DNA from: Natrinema hispanicum
Lineage (GTDB): Archaea; Halobacteriota; Halobacteria; Halobacteriales; Natrialbaceae
Reading direction: 5' to 3'
Assembly (NCBI RefSeq): GCF_004217335.1
Contig: NZ_SHMP01000005.1
Coordinates: 62,001 to 126,000 of the forward strand
DNA length: 64,000 bases
The position numbers were made by a program, and so were the translations under genes. Position 1 is the first letter of the stretch. Each line of letters begins with the position of its first letter. This document shows positions 33,009-41,696 of the stretch, piece after piece. The notes below the pieces were generated by a model that was given only the letters and a program-made list of their open reading frames with translations, did not search any database and was not told the origin of the DNA.

Positions 33009-33143
33009 ATGGTCAGAGCTTCGACGATCGTGCTCGTCGTCGGTGTTGGATTACTGTTCGTCCCGATTCCACCCGTGGCGACGGTCCTCGGCGCAATCGT
33101 GATTCTCGTCGGGGCTGCGTTCAGAATCCTGACCGATCACTGA
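33009..33143 (+). CDS. 44-residue hydrophobic membrane peptide
   Basis: The frame MVRASTIVLVVGVGLLFVPIPP... ends in ILTDH and has two closely spaced membrane segments (~6-21 and ~24-40) around a PIPP turn. The pattern (basic N-terminus, VGxxLLxxPIPP, IVxLVGxxxRxLTD) recurs in small haloarchaeal proteins sometimes labelled transporter. Such a regular amphiphilic pattern is unlikely in a random frame. No partner gene is obvious. Function unknown. Confidence 0.65.
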   Translation: MVRASTIVLVVGVGLLFVPIPPVATVLGAIVILVGAAFRILTDH

Positions 33144-33213
33144 TCACAGCCATGGTCGTCACGTGACTCGAGGCGAGCGTCGGCTCGCACAGCCTGCATC
33201 GTTAGGTCCACGG

Positions 33214-33220
33214 TTTTATT
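33214..33220 (+). promoter_or_regulatory. TATA element of the desaturase-like gene
   Basis: TTTTATT is centred 26 nt before the ATG at 33243. Confidence 0.55.
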
Positions 33221-33242
33221 GACTGTCGTTCAATCAGTACGT

Positions 33243-34598
33243 ATGGCTTCATCCCCGCACGTTCTCGTCGCCGGCGGCGGTCTCGCCGGACTCGTCGCCG
33301 CCCGGCACCTCGCCGGCGGTGGCGTCGACATCACCTTGCTCGAGCGCCGCGAGACGGTCGGCGGCCGCGTCCGAACCGTCGAGCGCGACTGTTACCGGTT
33401 CGATCGCGGCTTTCAAGTGTTGTTTACGGCCTATCCCGCAGTCCAGCGGGAGCTCGATCTCGAGGCACTCGACCTACGACGGTTCGCGCCGGGTGCCACC
33501 ATCGCGGGCCCCGACGGCCGAACGGTGCTCGCGGACCCGCTTCGAGAGCCCGGCACGATCCCGGCGACGCTATCAAATCCCGTCGTCGCTGTCGGTGACG
33601 CGCTCCGAATCGCTCGACTCTGGTGGGACCTCCGTCGAACCGATCCCGAGACGGTGCTCGAGGATGGCACCGACGAGACGATCCGGGCATACCTCGATAA
33701 ACGCGGGTTCTCAGACCGGTTCATCGACGAGTTCGTCGCCCCCTTTTACGGTGGGATCACCCTCGATCGCTCGCTGTCGACCTCCAGTCGCGTGTTCGAG
33801 TACACGTTCCGGACCCTTGCGGCGGGTGAGATTGCTGTCCCCGCTGCGGGAATGGGAGCGATCACGGCCCAACTCGCAGACCGCGTCCGCGAGGTCGGCG
33901 GCACTATCGAGACTGGCGTCAGGGTCGAGTCGGTTACCGCGACCGGGGGCGACTCGAGCGGATCGGATGGTTCTGTCAGGGTCGAGACCGATACCGGGAC
34001 CGTCGCAGCTGACGCGGTCGTCGTCGCGACCGACCCACCGACCGCCCGCGAGCTGACCGGCGTCGATGCGATCCCTACGGAGGCACGCGGCTGTGTCACC
34101 CAGTATTACGCGCTGCCACCCGGCGTCGACCTCGAGACCGACCGGCGGCTGCTGTTGAACGCGACCGAAGAGGGGCCGAACCACGTCGTCCCGCATAGCG
34201 CGGTCGCGCCGACGTACGCCCCTGACGGGACGACGCTCATCAGTGCGACGTATCTCGGCGGCGAGGGCCAATGGCCCTCGAGGCAGAGCGGCGCGAGCCG
34301 CGGAGCGGCGGAACGCGACGGGGAACTATCCGAGCTGACGCAACGAACGCTCGAGTCGTGGTATCCCACTCAGCGGTTCGACGGACTCGAGACCCTCCAT
34401 ACTGAGCGGGTGCCGTTTGCCCAGTTCGTCCAGCCACCGGGCTTTCGCGAGCAGCTGCCCGACGTTCGCGATCCGGCGGGACCAGTCTATCTGGCGGGCG
34501 ACTACATGCGGTGGTCGTCCATTCAGGGTGCGATGGAGAGCGGCCGACAGGCAGCGAAGGCTGTTATCGACGACCTGTCGGCGTCTCGCGGCCGCTGA
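33243..34598 (+). CDS. FAD-dependent desaturase/amine-oxidase-like protein
   Basis: A 451-residue flavoprotein. The FAD-binding Rossmann motif is HVLVAGGGLAGLVAARHLAGGGVDITLLERRETVGGRVRT (~6-45), with the typical GGR turn. FDRGFQVLFTAYP and FVAPFYGGITLDRSL are substrate-domain segments of phytoene-desaturase/protoporphyrinogen-oxidase relatives. The C-terminal FAD motif is GPVYLAGDYMRWSSIQGAMESGRQAAKAV. Its place in carotenoid metabolism is possible but not shown; no crt genes are adjacent. The ATG at 33243 is leaderless by its TATA box. Confidence 0.85.
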   Translation: MASSPHVLVAGGGLAGLVAARHLAGGGVDITLLERRETVGGRVRTVERDCYRFDRGFQVLFTAYPAVQRELDLEALDLRRFAPGATIAGPDGRTVLADPLREPGTIPATLSNPVVAVGDALRIARLWWDLRRTDPETVLEDGTDETIRAYLDKRGFSDRFIDEFVAPFYGGITLDRSLSTSSRVFEYTFRTLAAGEIAVPAAGMGAITAQLADRVREVGGTIETGVRVESVTATGGDSSGSDGSVRVETDTGTVAADAVVVATDPPTARELTGVDAIPTEARGCVTQYYALPPGVDLETDRRLLLNATEEGPNHVVPHSAVAPTYAPDGTTLISATYLGGEGQWPSRQSGASRGAAERDGELSELTQRTLESWYPTQRFDGLETLHTERVPFAQFVQPPGFREQLPDVRDPAGPVYLAGDYMRWSSIQGAMESGRQAAKAVIDDLSASRGR

Positions 34599-34656
34599 CG
34601 GCTCGATCACCAATCGTTAAGTCACTGGTCTCCGTCTCTCCAGTCTGATTTCTCAC

Positions 34657-35514
34657 ATGAGGCTGCTTGTACTCGGAGACCTTCACCTCGGCGAGGACGG
34701 GTACGCCGGTCGTCCGCATCCGTCGTGGGAGCGGTTCGACGCCGTCCTCACCGTCGGCGACGTCGCTCACTCTCGCGTGAGCGTCGCAAACGGGACGCTG
34801 CAGCAAGAGGAACTGGTCGGACTCGAGGAGGCGAACGCGTTCTTCGAGCACCTAGACGAACTCGACGTCCCAGTTCTAACGGTTCCCGGCAACCACGATC
34901 ACCATCGACACGAGGAGTTCATCGACGGCACGACAGGGGTCCGGAACCTGCATCGAGCGACGGCCGATCTCGGGTCATGCCACGTGTTCGGCTTCGGGAG
35001 CGAGCTGCTCGACGACGGTCCGGAAGTCCGATACGATCCCGACGAGATGACTGGGATCGACGACCCCGACGCGTGGCTCGCGCGAACGCTCGACCGTGCC
35101 ACAGGCGACGACACGGAAGCTGCCGACGCGTTGCGCGACCGACTCGAGGAGATCGACCAGCAGTTTGCCACCTACAGTGACGGATACGAGACGCTGACGT
35201 CGCTCGCGACGGCTGGCGAGGACAGCCACGGGACGATCGGACTCACACACGTCCCGCCGTTCAACACGACGCTCGACCAGGTAGCCGAGTCCTTTCCCCG
35301 TATCGGCGGTCGCCACTGGGGATCGATCGCACTCACGAACCTGCTGACCGATCACGACATTTCGTTCGTCGCGTGCGGACACATCCACGAGGCCGAGGGC
35401 GTCGAAACAGTCGCCGGCACGCCCTGTCTCAACGCCGGCTACCGGAGTGCCTACGACGTGGCCCTCGAGAACGGCGACGTCTCGATCACCGATGCCGAAC
35501 CACCGGTCGAGTAA
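34657..35514 (+). CDS. calcineurin-like metallophosphoesterase
   Basis: A 285-residue phosphoesterase. The five metal motifs are visible in order: LVLGDLHLG, TVGDVAHS, VPGNHDHHRH, a His in IGLTHVPPFNT, and FVACGHIHEAEG. The substrate is not readable; the family includes phosphodiesterases and nucleases. It is convergent with a second, unrelated phosphoesterase at 35555. Confidence 0.85.
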   Translation: MRLLVLGDLHLGEDGYAGRPHPSWERFDAVLTVGDVAHSRVSVANGTLQQEELVGLEEANAFFEHLDELDVPVLTVPGNHDHHRHEEFIDGTTGVRNLHRATADLGSCHVFGFGSELLDDGPEVRYDPDEMTGIDDPDAWLARTLDRATGDDTEAADALRDRLEEIDQQFATYSDGYETLTSLATAGEDSHGTIGLTHVPPFNTTLDQVAESFPRIGGRHWGSIALTNLLTDHDISFVACGHIHEAEGVETVAGTPCLNAGYRSAYDVALENGDVSITDAEPPVE

Positions 35515-35554
35515 GCGCATCGGAACGCAGCCGACGATGCCGACTCAGGCGGCT

Positions 35555-36274
35555 TCACAGCAGTTTCCGGAGTTTTCCCAGCGGCGGAAACCACAGCGTC
35601 TCGCTGCTCGAGTCGTCGTGAACGGCTGGATAGAACCCATCGGGATTCCGGACGAGCGGCGTCTGGAAGTCACGACCGGCCATGCCGTTGACGGTCGCGC
35701 CGGCAGCAAGCCGGGTAAACGCGGGAAGGACGAGCACGTCCGCGCCCTCGTAGGCATCGGGGCCGTAGAGCACACACGGCCGTTTGCGACCCTCGATCGA
35801 CAGCGCGGGATGGTCGTGGCCGACGACGTACCGGTCGGCTGTCGTCTCCGGGCGCTCGTGGCCGTGACAGACTACTGTCTCGCCGTCTGCCAGTTCGTAC
35901 TCGAGCGCCGTTTCGCCGTCGAAGGCCGCCTCGAGCATCGTGTCGTGATTGCCAGGTGTGACGACAAACTCGGCTTCAACCGCGTTGACGACATCGATTA
36001 GTCGCTCGAGATCGCGTTCGACGCCGTGTGGAAGGCGCGAAAACGAGTCTAACAGGTCGCCAGCGATGACGACCGTGCTCGGCTCGGTCGCCGCGAGCAG
36101 GTCCGCGAGTCTGTCGCAAACGTCGGTACCGTCGTCGATCGGGGCGTCGACGCTCGAGGCGGCTGCTTTCCCGAGGTGAACGTCCGCGAGGACGAGCGTT
36201 TCGGCAGCGGGAACAAAGACAGCGCGGTCGTAGACGGCAAACGGAACGTCGATCGCGACGCCGGTGTCAGTCAT
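35555..36274 (-). CDS. SbcD-like metallophosphoesterase coupled to artA
   Basis: A 239-residue phosphoesterase of the archaeal TIGR00024-type group. Motifs: LVLADVHLGKAAASS, VVIAGDLLDSF, VVTPGNHDTMLEA, ETVVCHGHERP and YVVGHDHPALSIEG. Its start overlaps the 3' end of the archaeosortase A gene by 8 nt, so the two are co-transcribed and likely translationally coupled. Members often sit next to helicase genes elsewhere; the link with archaeosortase here may point to removal of a phospho-linkage during surface anchoring, which is speculation. Confidence 0.85.
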   Translation of the reverse strand: MTDTGVAIDVPFAVYDRAVFVPAAETLVLADVHLGKAAASSVDAPIDDGTDVCDRLADLLAATEPSTVVIAGDLLDSFSRLPHGVERDLERLIDVVNAVEAEFVVTPGNHDTMLEAAFDGETALEYELADGETVVCHGHERPETTADRYVVGHDHPALSIEGRKRPCVLYGPDAYEGADVLVLPAFTRLAAGATVNGMAGRDFQTPLVRNPDGFYPAVHDDSSSETLWFPPLGKLRKLL

Positions 36275-37259
36275 CGCCCGTTTCGGAGCGGGCCGTGCGT
36301 GCCGCCGCGTCGGTCTCGCCCTGACCGTCCGTGCCGAGGGCGTCCGCGAGGTCGTACTCCGTCCCAGTCAGGATGTAGATGACTTCCTCGAGGGGCTCGA
36401 GCACTTCGGGGAGCAGGCGGACGACGAGGTACGTAATGCCAAGCAGGGCGACGATCGACAGCGACTGGGCGATGAAGTTGTGGGCGACGAGATAGGAGGT
36501 TCGGTCGGCGGGTGCGCCCATGAACTCCGTGACGAAGTAGACGAAGAAATCCTGCTGGAACCAGCCCCACGGCGAGGCCAGCCCGATGAAGACGTTCCGG
36601 ACGAGATTCAGAAACCAGATGACGCCGATCGAGAGCACGAAGGGCGTAACTTTCCGCTTGAGCGGTGCGTCGACCGCTGCGATGAGACCGCCGAAGATGG
36701 CCATGCTGCCAATGCCGGTACAGGACATGATGATGTAGGTCGTCCGGCCGGTCACCGTCTCGTTGGGATCGAACCCGAACTTGCTCATGTAGCCGTTGCT
36801 CCCTTCGATGATGCCGGGACTGTAGCCGAACAGTTCCATCCCGAAATGCGTCTGGGCGGCCGTCGTCTCGATCAGCCACGTGCGAACGACGGGGATCGTC
36901 TCCGCAGGCAGATAGAAGAGACCCATGAACGCGACGGCGTTCGACAGCACGAGCAGTGACTCTCGTCCCTGTACGAGCAGATACCCGGCATAGACGGACA
37001 GCGGCAGTGCAGCCAGTGTCAGCAGCGTTTGAATCGGACTTTTGACCTCGAGATAGTAGTGTGGGACCATCGTCAGCCAGAAGAGGCCGAAGACGACCCA
37101 GGCACCTGCTGCGAGGTAGCGTGCAGGGTCGACGAAATCGCGCCATTCGAGGACCATCGCTGCGACGAACGCGCCGATCGCGGTCCAGGCGAGGACGTCT
37201 CCGAGCGGAATCGAACCGATAGTTACCGCTGTCGACGCGGGTAGGGTCGGCATGTTCAT
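36267..37259 (-). CDS. artA: archaeosortase A
   Basis: A 330-residue membrane transpeptidase-like enzyme with about eight membrane segments. The catalytic Cys lies in YIIMSCTGIGSMAIFGG (C180), and an essential Arg in LNLVRNVFIGL (R221). The 41-residue spacing equals the C173/R214 pair known from Haloferax volcanii ArtA. It cuts PGF-CTERM proteins and joins them to lipid. A substrate is encoded at 530-1312 in this window. A start at 37253 is equally possible. A long hydrophilic tail (DALGTDGQGETDAAARTARS) precedes the overlap with the phosphoesterase. Confidence 0.94.
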   Translation of the reverse strand: MNMPTLPASTAVTIGSIPLGDVLAWTAIGAFVAAMVLEWRDFVDPARYLAAGAWVVFGLFWLTMVPHYYLEVKSPIQTLLTLAALPLSVYAGYLLVQGRESLLVLSNAVAFMGLFYLPAETIPVVRTWLIETTAAQTHFGMELFGYSPGIIEGSNGYMSKFGFDPNETVTGRTTYIIMSCTGIGSMAIFGGLIAAVDAPLKRKVTPFVLSIGVIWFLNLVRNVFIGLASPWGWFQQDFFVYFVTEFMGAPADRTSYLVAHNFIAQSLSIVALLGITYLVVRLLPEVLEPLEEVIYILTGTEYDLADALGTDGQGETDAAARTARSETGDD

Positions 37260-37364
37260 CTCACTCCGATGGTCTCTCCGGCTATCAACTTGACGCCTCG
37301 GTACGGCCGATCGACACAGCGGGCCGACCGCGTCCCTTTTTGCCGCGCACCGAAATATAGCGGT

Positions 37365-38144
37365 ATGGTCGACGTCCTCGACAACAAGCGGGCCGCGACG
37401 CGGTTCCGGATTCTCGTCCAGATCGCCGAGCGCCAGCCCGCGGTCAGCCAGGGTGAGATCGCCGAGGAAGTCGGCGTGACGAGTCAGGCCGTCAGCGAAT
37501 ACATTCGCGAACTCGTCGAGGAAGGATTCGTCGAAAAGGAAGGCCGCTCTCGATATCGCGTCACTCGCGAAGGCGTCGACTGGCTCTTCCGTGCGGCCGA
37601 CGACGTTCGTCGGTTCGCCGACCACGTCACCGGCGACGTCCTCGGCGCGATGAGCGAGGATGCGTACATCGCCACCGACGACATCGAGGAGGGCGAGACG
37701 GTCTCACTGACCGTTGAGGACGGCCTGCTTCATGCCACGCCGGGGAATGAGGGTCCCGCGACCGGGATCGCGACCAGCGACGCTGAAGCCGGGACCGATG
37801 TCGGTGTCACCAGCTTCGAGGGTGTCATGGAACTCGAGCCCGGCTCCGTCACCGTCCTCCAGGTGCCATCGATCCGTACCGGCGGCAGCCGTGCGATCGA
37901 CGATGCGACGGTCACCGACGCGTGTACCGACGCCGATCTCGTCGTCGCCACCGGTGTCGAGGCCGTCGTCGCCTGCCGACAGGCCGGTACTGACCCTGCG
38001 GTTACCTTCGCCGTTGGTGACGTCGCAGCTGACGCTGCAAGTCACGGCCTCGCGGTCACCGCCGTCGCGACGACCGACGCCGTCGGCCGTGTCACCGACG
38101 CACTGCGTGATTCCGACGTGTCCTACGAAGTACTCGAGGGTTGA
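37365..38144 (+). CDS. MarR-like winged-helix regulator with C-terminal sensing domain
   Basis: A 259-residue regulator. The N-terminal winged helix (~10-75) reads ATRFRILVQIAERQPAVSQGEIAEEVGVTSQAVSEYIRELVEEGFVEKEGRSRYRVTREG. The C-terminal ~140 residues (TVEDGLLHATPGNEGPATGIATSDAEAGTDVGV, then VTVLQVPSIRTGGSRAID) form an alpha/beta domain that probably binds a small molecule. This architecture is common in haloarchaea (I believe DUF7839). It is divergent from artA. The stop codon TGA is the first three bases of a palindromic element copy. Confidence 0.85.
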   Translation: MVDVLDNKRAATRFRILVQIAERQPAVSQGEIAEEVGVTSQAVSEYIRELVEEGFVEKEGRSRYRVTREGVDWLFRAADDVRRFADHVTGDVLGAMSEDAYIATDDIEEGETVSLTVEDGLLHATPGNEGPATGIATSDAEAGTDVGVTSFEGVMELEPGSVTVLQVPSIRTGGSRAIDDATVTDACTDADLVVATGVEAVVACRQAGTDPAVTFAVGDVAADAASHGLAVTAVATTDAVGRVTDALRDSDVSYEVLEG

Positions 38145-38218
38145 TACGGACAGCTGCCAGACAGTTTTAGCGTCCCCGTAACCCGCTGCGGGTGCGCCGG
38201 GACACAGTGACGGATATA
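38142..38218. repeat. dispersed palindromic element, degenerate copy C
   Basis: It begins TGATACGGACAGCTG, where TGA is the stop codon of the gene at 37365. The core CTGCGGGTGCGCCGG is identical to the copy at 52571-52651, but the outer right arm is eroded. It lies between two convergent genes. Confidence 0.6.
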
Positions 38219-38318
38219 AGCGGCCCGGCCAACGACCCGTCTCCCAGTTCTGATACGGGAAGACTGCGCGGCTCACTCAGCGACACAACTGGTTGCAGAA
38301 ACGAAGCAAATCGAGTCG

Positions 38319-39086
38319 TTACCCGATGTAGCGCAGGTCGTCGTCGGTCGGCACGTCCATGCTCTGTTGCTGTTCCATCTCCTGGATCTTGCCGATGACG
38401 TCTTCCATCTCGTCGGCCCGCTCGTCGAGGGATTCATAATCGAGGTCGAAGCCGAGCACGTCAGCGAGCACCTCGAGCACCGATCGAGCGCTTTTCGGAT
38501 CGACGAGATAGCCGCTGGTCTCGCCCATCAGGCAGGCCGCATCGAAGCCGCGGCGCTCGCCAAGCCCCAGCAAGAGCCCGGAGACACCGACGATGCCACC
38601 GGCGGGTTCGTCCTCGCGGAACTCGACGCCAGCGTCTTCGAGTCCCTCGAGCAACGACTCGTCGCTGACGGCCCCGACGACGGCGTACTCGTCGATGAGT
38701 TCACCGGTCGGGACGCCACCGAGTGCATACACCTCCGTCGCGCCGAACTCCGCGGCGATATCGAGGAAGGCGTCGGTCAGCGTGTAGTGGCCGGCGTTGC
38801 TCTGGGCCTGATGATCGCCGGTCAAAAGCAGGAGATCCCTGCCGTCGGGAACGTCGACGGCGTAGACCTCAGCACAGGTCAGTTCTGAGACGCCGTTCTC
38901 GATGCTTACCTGCGGCGGGAACTCGCGGGAGTAGACCCGTCGGACGAGCGTGCTCTCGCCTTCGAGTTCCTCGAGCAAGTGTTCGACGGCGAGCGTGCCG
39001 ACGTGTCCGACCCCCGGCAACCCCTCGACGAGGACGGGGTCGTCCAGTTCGACCTCGGCGACTACGTCGATCTCGAGTTCGTCCAT
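38319..39086 (-). CDS. PAC2 family protein (proteasome-assembly-chaperone-like)
   Basis: A 255-residue PAC2 protein. It opens DVVAEVELDDPVLVEGLPGVGHVGTLAVEHLLEEL, then LLLLTGDHQAQSNAGHYTLTDAFLDIA and VYALGGVPTGEL, all family marks. The C-terminus has a coiled-coil-like DERADEMEDVIGKIQEMEQQQ. Archaeal PAC2 proteins may help proteasome assembly or act as RNA/peptide-related enzymes; not settled. It starts 6 nt after nop10, as last gene of the translation operon. Confidence 0.9.
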   Translation of the reverse strand: MDELEIDVVAEVELDDPVLVEGLPGVGHVGTLAVEHLLEELEGESTLVRRVYSREFPPQVSIENGVSELTCAEVYAVDVPDGRDLLLLTGDHQAQSNAGHYTLTDAFLDIAAEFGATEVYALGGVPTGELIDEYAVVGAVSDESLLEGLEDAGVEFREDEPAGGIVGVSGLLLGLGERRGFDAACLMGETSGYLVDPKSARSVLEVLADVLGFDLDYESLDERADEMEDVIGKIQEMEQQQSMDVPTDDDLRYIG

Positions 39087-39092
39087 ACCGTA

Positions 39093-39272
39093 TCAGCGAT
39101 TGCGACGTTTAAGAGCGCGTCGGTACTCGCCGTGGGGATCTTCGGGGTCGAACGGAGCCGGCGCGCTGTTTTCGGCGTCGGCACCGCACTCGGGACAGAC
39201 CGCAGAAAGGGTATACACCGGGCGGTCGTGGGCCGTCCGCCACGCCGAACACACCCGAATGTCGGATTTCAT
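39093..39272 (-). CDS. nop10: H/ACA ribonucleoprotein Nop10
   Basis: A 59-residue rRNA pseudouridylation-complex component. The N-terminal zinc ribbon part reads [36 protein letters not shown] with Cys8, Cys26 and Cys29; the remainder APAPFDPEDPHGEYRRALKRR is the helical Cbf5-binding part typical of Nop10. A fourth zinc ligand is not a Cys here: the first usual CxxC appears as C-S-A-W. Its ATG overlaps the eif2a stop by one base (TAATG). It is easily missed because of its size. Confidence 0.94.
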   Translation of the reverse strand: MKSDIRVCSAWRTAHDRPVYTLSAVCPECGADAENSAPAPFDPEDPHGEYRRALKRRNR

Positions 39273-40072
39273 TACTCGTCGTCGGTGCGTCGCTCGCGAT
39301 GGTACTCGCCGCTGCCGTCGTGGCCTTCGATTGCGGCGATCGCGCGGTCGGCGCTATCCTCGAGTTGGGATTCGGCGGTCTTGTAGTTGGGTGCCTGCAC
39401 CTCGATGCGGTACTCGGGCGCGCCGACGTAGCTCACTTCGAGGTCGACTTCCTCGGGCACTTCGCCGTTGCCTTCGGCCGCCTCGAGAGCCTCGCGGATG
39501 CCGTCGACACCGCTTGGCGACGGGTTCTCCAAGTCGACGTAGCCAGTGACGTTGACATACGGCACCGAGACGTTCTCGCGGGCCGTCTCGACGATCTCGT
39601 CGATCTCGTCGTCGTCGAGATCAGTGTTCTCGAGCGCTTCCTCACCGTGGATCGCGGCCTGCTTGAAGCCGTCGTAGAGGCTTCCATGGGCCCCGATCAG
39701 TTCGTTGGCGATCGCGGTGTAGGCCTCGTCGTCGATGTCGTCGCCGAAGGCCAGTTCCATCCAGTTGTCGGCCTTCTGCTCGTTTTTCCACTCCTGAATC
39801 TTGTCGGAGCGCTGGTGGTCGTTGACGTCTTTCAGCGAGAGGTCGATCTGCTGGGAGCTCTCGTCGACATCTAGGACCTTACAGACGACGATCTGGCCCT
39901 CGCGGACGTGGTCGCGGACGTTTTTGATCCAGCCGCTTGCGACTTCGGAGATGTGGATCAGTCCGCGCTTGTCCTCGTACTCCTCGAGATCGACGAAGAC
40001 ACCGAAGTCCTCGATTTCGTCGATCTTGCCGACGACGAGTTCGCCGGGGTCGGGCCAGCCGCTGTATTTCAT
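39272..40072 (-). CDS. eif2a: translation initiation factor aIF2 alpha
   Basis: A 266-residue aIF2 alpha subunit, which with beta and gamma delivers initiator tRNA. The S1/OB domain at ~5-85 reads [62 protein letters not shown] helical domain and a C-terminal alpha/beta domain ([54 protein letters not shown]) follow. It overlaps rps27e by 4 nt and nop10 by 1 nt. The initiator tRNA gene lies 1.6 kb away at 41697. Confidence 0.97.
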   Translation of the reverse strand: MKYSGWPDPGELVVGKIDEIEDFGVFVDLEEYEDKRGLIHISEVASGWIKNVRDHVREGQIVVCKVLDVDESSQQIDLSLKDVNDHQRSDKIQEWKNEQKADNWMELAFGDDIDDEAYTAIANELIGAHGSLYDGFKQAAIHGEEALENTDLDDDEIDEIVETARENVSVPYVNVTGYVDLENPSPSGVDGIREALEAAEGNGEVPEEVDLEVSYVGAPEYRIEVQAPNYKTAESQLEDSADRAIAAIEGHDGSGEYHRERRTDDE

Positions 40073-40242
40073 CGTGACTCGACTGTGTCGATGATCTCGT
40101 GTTCGATCTCGGCTTTGCCGCCGGTCGGTCGCGCAAGCGTCGTGCCACAGACGGCACAGGCGACCTCCGTGGAGGCCTTGCCGAAGACGGTCTGTTCGTT
40201 CTCGCAGTCACCGCATCGGACGCTGTAGAAGTTTCCTGCCAT
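40069..40242 (-). CDS. rps27e: 30S ribosomal protein S27e
   Basis: A 57-residue zinc-ribbon ribosomal protein. Motifs are [42 protein letters not shown], with C-x2-C ... C-x2-C. It lies between rpl44e (5-nt gap) and eif2a (4-nt overlap). The longer open frame upstream (to 40428) is a shadow inside rpl44e. Confidence 0.96.
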   Translation of the reverse strand: MAGNFYSVRCGDCENEQTVFGKASTEVACAVCGTTLARPTGGKAEIEHEIIDTVESR

Positions 40243-40247
40243 TGAAA

Positions 40248-40529
40248 TCACTCCTGGAACTCGAGTCGGCCAGCGCGCCATCCCTCGCGGAGGTGGGCTT
40301 TGCCACATTCGTTGCAGCGGTACTTGAGGTCGGTCTTCTTGGTCGGCTTCTCGCCACCGGGCACCTTCGAGAAGCGACCGGAGTTCCCGATCGACGCGCT
40401 GTTGCGCCGGGTACGGCGAGCGTCCCATTTCATCCCCGAGGAGCGGCCCGTTCGGGACTTTTCGACTTCGTGTTCGTGGTGTTCGTTGCAGTGCGGGCAG
40501 TACGTATTGAATCGGCGTGGCATCTGCAT
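40248..40529 (-). CDS. rpl44e: 50S ribosomal protein L44e
   Basis: A 93-residue protein, first gene of the operon. [24 protein letters not shown] and the end [28 protein letters not shown] give the two CxxC zinc pairs. The N-terminus matches the known Haloarcula L44e start (MQMPRRF), so 40529 is preferred over the ATG two codons later. A TATA box (GTTTAAAAAC, 40564-40573) implies a leader of only ~13 nt. Confidence 0.96.
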   Translation of the reverse strand: MQMPRRFNTYCPHCNEHHEHEVEKSRTGRSSGMKWDARRTRRNSASIGNSGRFSKVPGGEKPTKKTDLKYRCNECGKAHLREGWRAGRLEFQE

Positions 40530-40563
40530 GGTTATCTCACTTGCTGTGGCCTATGGCAGCGCT

Positions 40564-40573
40564 GTTTAAAAAC
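40564..40573 (-). promoter_or_regulatory. TATA element of the rpl44e operon
   Basis: On the minus strand this reads GTTTTTAAAC, the most AT-rich run in this spacer. It is centred ~39 nt before the rpl44e ATG, allowing a short leader. Confidence 0.55.
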
Positions 40574-40646
40574 CGTTTGATAGCCGCCGGGCCACCGCCC
40601 ACGGGCGACGACGGGCTGCCGGCCACGCTCGCTGTTGACGTGCAGA

Positions 40647-40690
40647 CAAGGCTGCTTTCTGTCGTCCGCCTCGCGAGGCGACAGCAGCCT
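40647..40690. repeat. imperfect hairpin in the rpl44e/HAH_0734 spacer
   Basis: CTGCTTTCTGTCG and GGCGACAGCAG pair imperfectly around CTCGCGAG. Its function is unknown; it may separate the two divergent promoters. Confidence 0.4.
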
Positions 40691-40697
40691 CCGAAGC

Positions 40698-40705
40698 GTT
40701 TAATC
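40698..40705 (+). promoter_or_regulatory. TATA element of the HAH_0734 family gene
   Basis: GTTTAATC is centred 27 nt before the ATG at 40729. Confidence 0.5.
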
Positions 40706-40728
40706 CGCTCTCCTGTGAAGCTGAAGGC

Positions 40729-40995
40729 ATGAAGCAGCTCATCATCCACGGCGATCCCGGCATTCGAAATGGGGCCATCATCCGATACGGGGAGTCGGAA
40801 GTGGTCTGTTTTGGGATCAACAGAAACGGCGAGTACCACGGTCCTGACCGGGTCCAGCTCTGGTGTACCGTCGGCAAGGAAGACGAATACGAGGATTACG
40901 AGAAACGGAACTACATGCCACACTTCCTCGAGGTCGACCATGTCGAGGCCGAGGATGTCGAAGTTATCCGGCCGAAAGCCGATCTCGCGATCTGA
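40729..40995 (+). CDS. HAH_0734 family protein
   Basis: An 88-residue haloarchaea-specific protein: MKQLIIHGDPGIRNGAIIRYGESEVVCFGINRNGEYHGPDRVQLWCTVGKEDEYEDYEKRNYMPHFLEVD. The whole length is characteristic and conserved in haloarchaea next to the L44e operon. No catalytic motif is visible, and the function is unknown. Placement beside translation genes suggests a ribosome-related role, which is inference only. Confidence 0.85.
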   Translation: MKQLIIHGDPGIRNGAIIRYGESEVVCFGINRNGEYHGPDRVQLWCTVGKEDEYEDYEKRNYMPHFLEVDHVEAEDVEVIRPKADLAI

Positions 40996-41183
40996 TCGGC
41001 ATCGATACACTCTCGTCCCGAGTTCTGTCCGCCCAGTCCATTCATGACCGGCTTCCATCGGCGACTCAGACAGCGTGCTCGAGTTCACAGATCTGTCTCT
41101 TAGTTGCTATTTTTACGCGGCGACCGGAAGATGGAAATCCAAGCCGTCGACAGTGACCGGTACGCTCGAGACCGAATACGACG

Positions 41184-41630
41184 ATGAGTAATTCCCTGTC
41201 AGAGGCCGTCCGGATGCGGGTTCGCGCGCTGTGTTCGACGACGCGATTCGGGCAGTTCGTCGGCGTCGGTGCCGTCGGAGCGGCCGTCGACAATGTGGTT
41301 CTCGTGTTGTTAGTCGAGGCGACAGTTCTCGGTCCGGTTATCGCGAAAGTGCTCTCTTGGGAGCTCGGCATCGCGGTAATCTTTGCGGTCAACGAACGAT
41401 GGACGTTTGCTGACTACGGAAAGAGTGGACTTCGACCCCTGGGGAAGCGATTCCTGCGTTCAAACGTGGTCCGACTTGGTGGGTTTCTCGTGACGCTGGC
41501 GGTACTAGCTGTTCTGGTTCGCCGGTTTGCGGTCTGGTATGTGCTGGCGAACGTCGTCGGAATTGGCGTCGGCTTCTTCGTTAACTACACCTGTGAGAGC
41601 CTCTATACGTGGCAGGTCCATCAGGACTAA
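41184..41630 (+). CDS. GtrA family membrane protein
   Basis: A 148-residue membrane protein with four segments. Typical GtrA features are FGQFVGVGAVGAAVDNVVLVLLVEA near the start, VNERWTFADY in the middle loop, FLRSNVVRLGGFLVTLAVLAVLV, and the ending VLANVVGIGVGFFVNYTCESLYTW. GtrA proteins help move lipid-linked sugars across the membrane. No glycosyltransferase is adjacent, so the sugar pathway is unknown. Confidence 0.88.
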   Translation: MSNSLSEAVRMRVRALCSTTRFGQFVGVGAVGAAVDNVVLVLLVEATVLGPVIAKVLSWELGIAVIFAVNERWTFADYGKSGLRPLGKRFLRSNVVRLGGFLVTLAVLAVLVRRFAVWYVLANVVGIGVGFFVNYTCESLYTWQVHQD

Positions 41631-41666
41631 CGGGAGAAACCCGCATACGGCAGCCGAATCACAACC

Positions 41667-41674
41667 CTTAACTA
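41667..41674 (+). promoter_or_regulatory. TATA element of the initiator tRNA gene
   Basis: CTTAACTA is centred 26 nt before the 5' end of the tRNA. Confidence 0.45.
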
Positions 41675-41696
41675 GGCGACTCGGGTATGAACAGGT

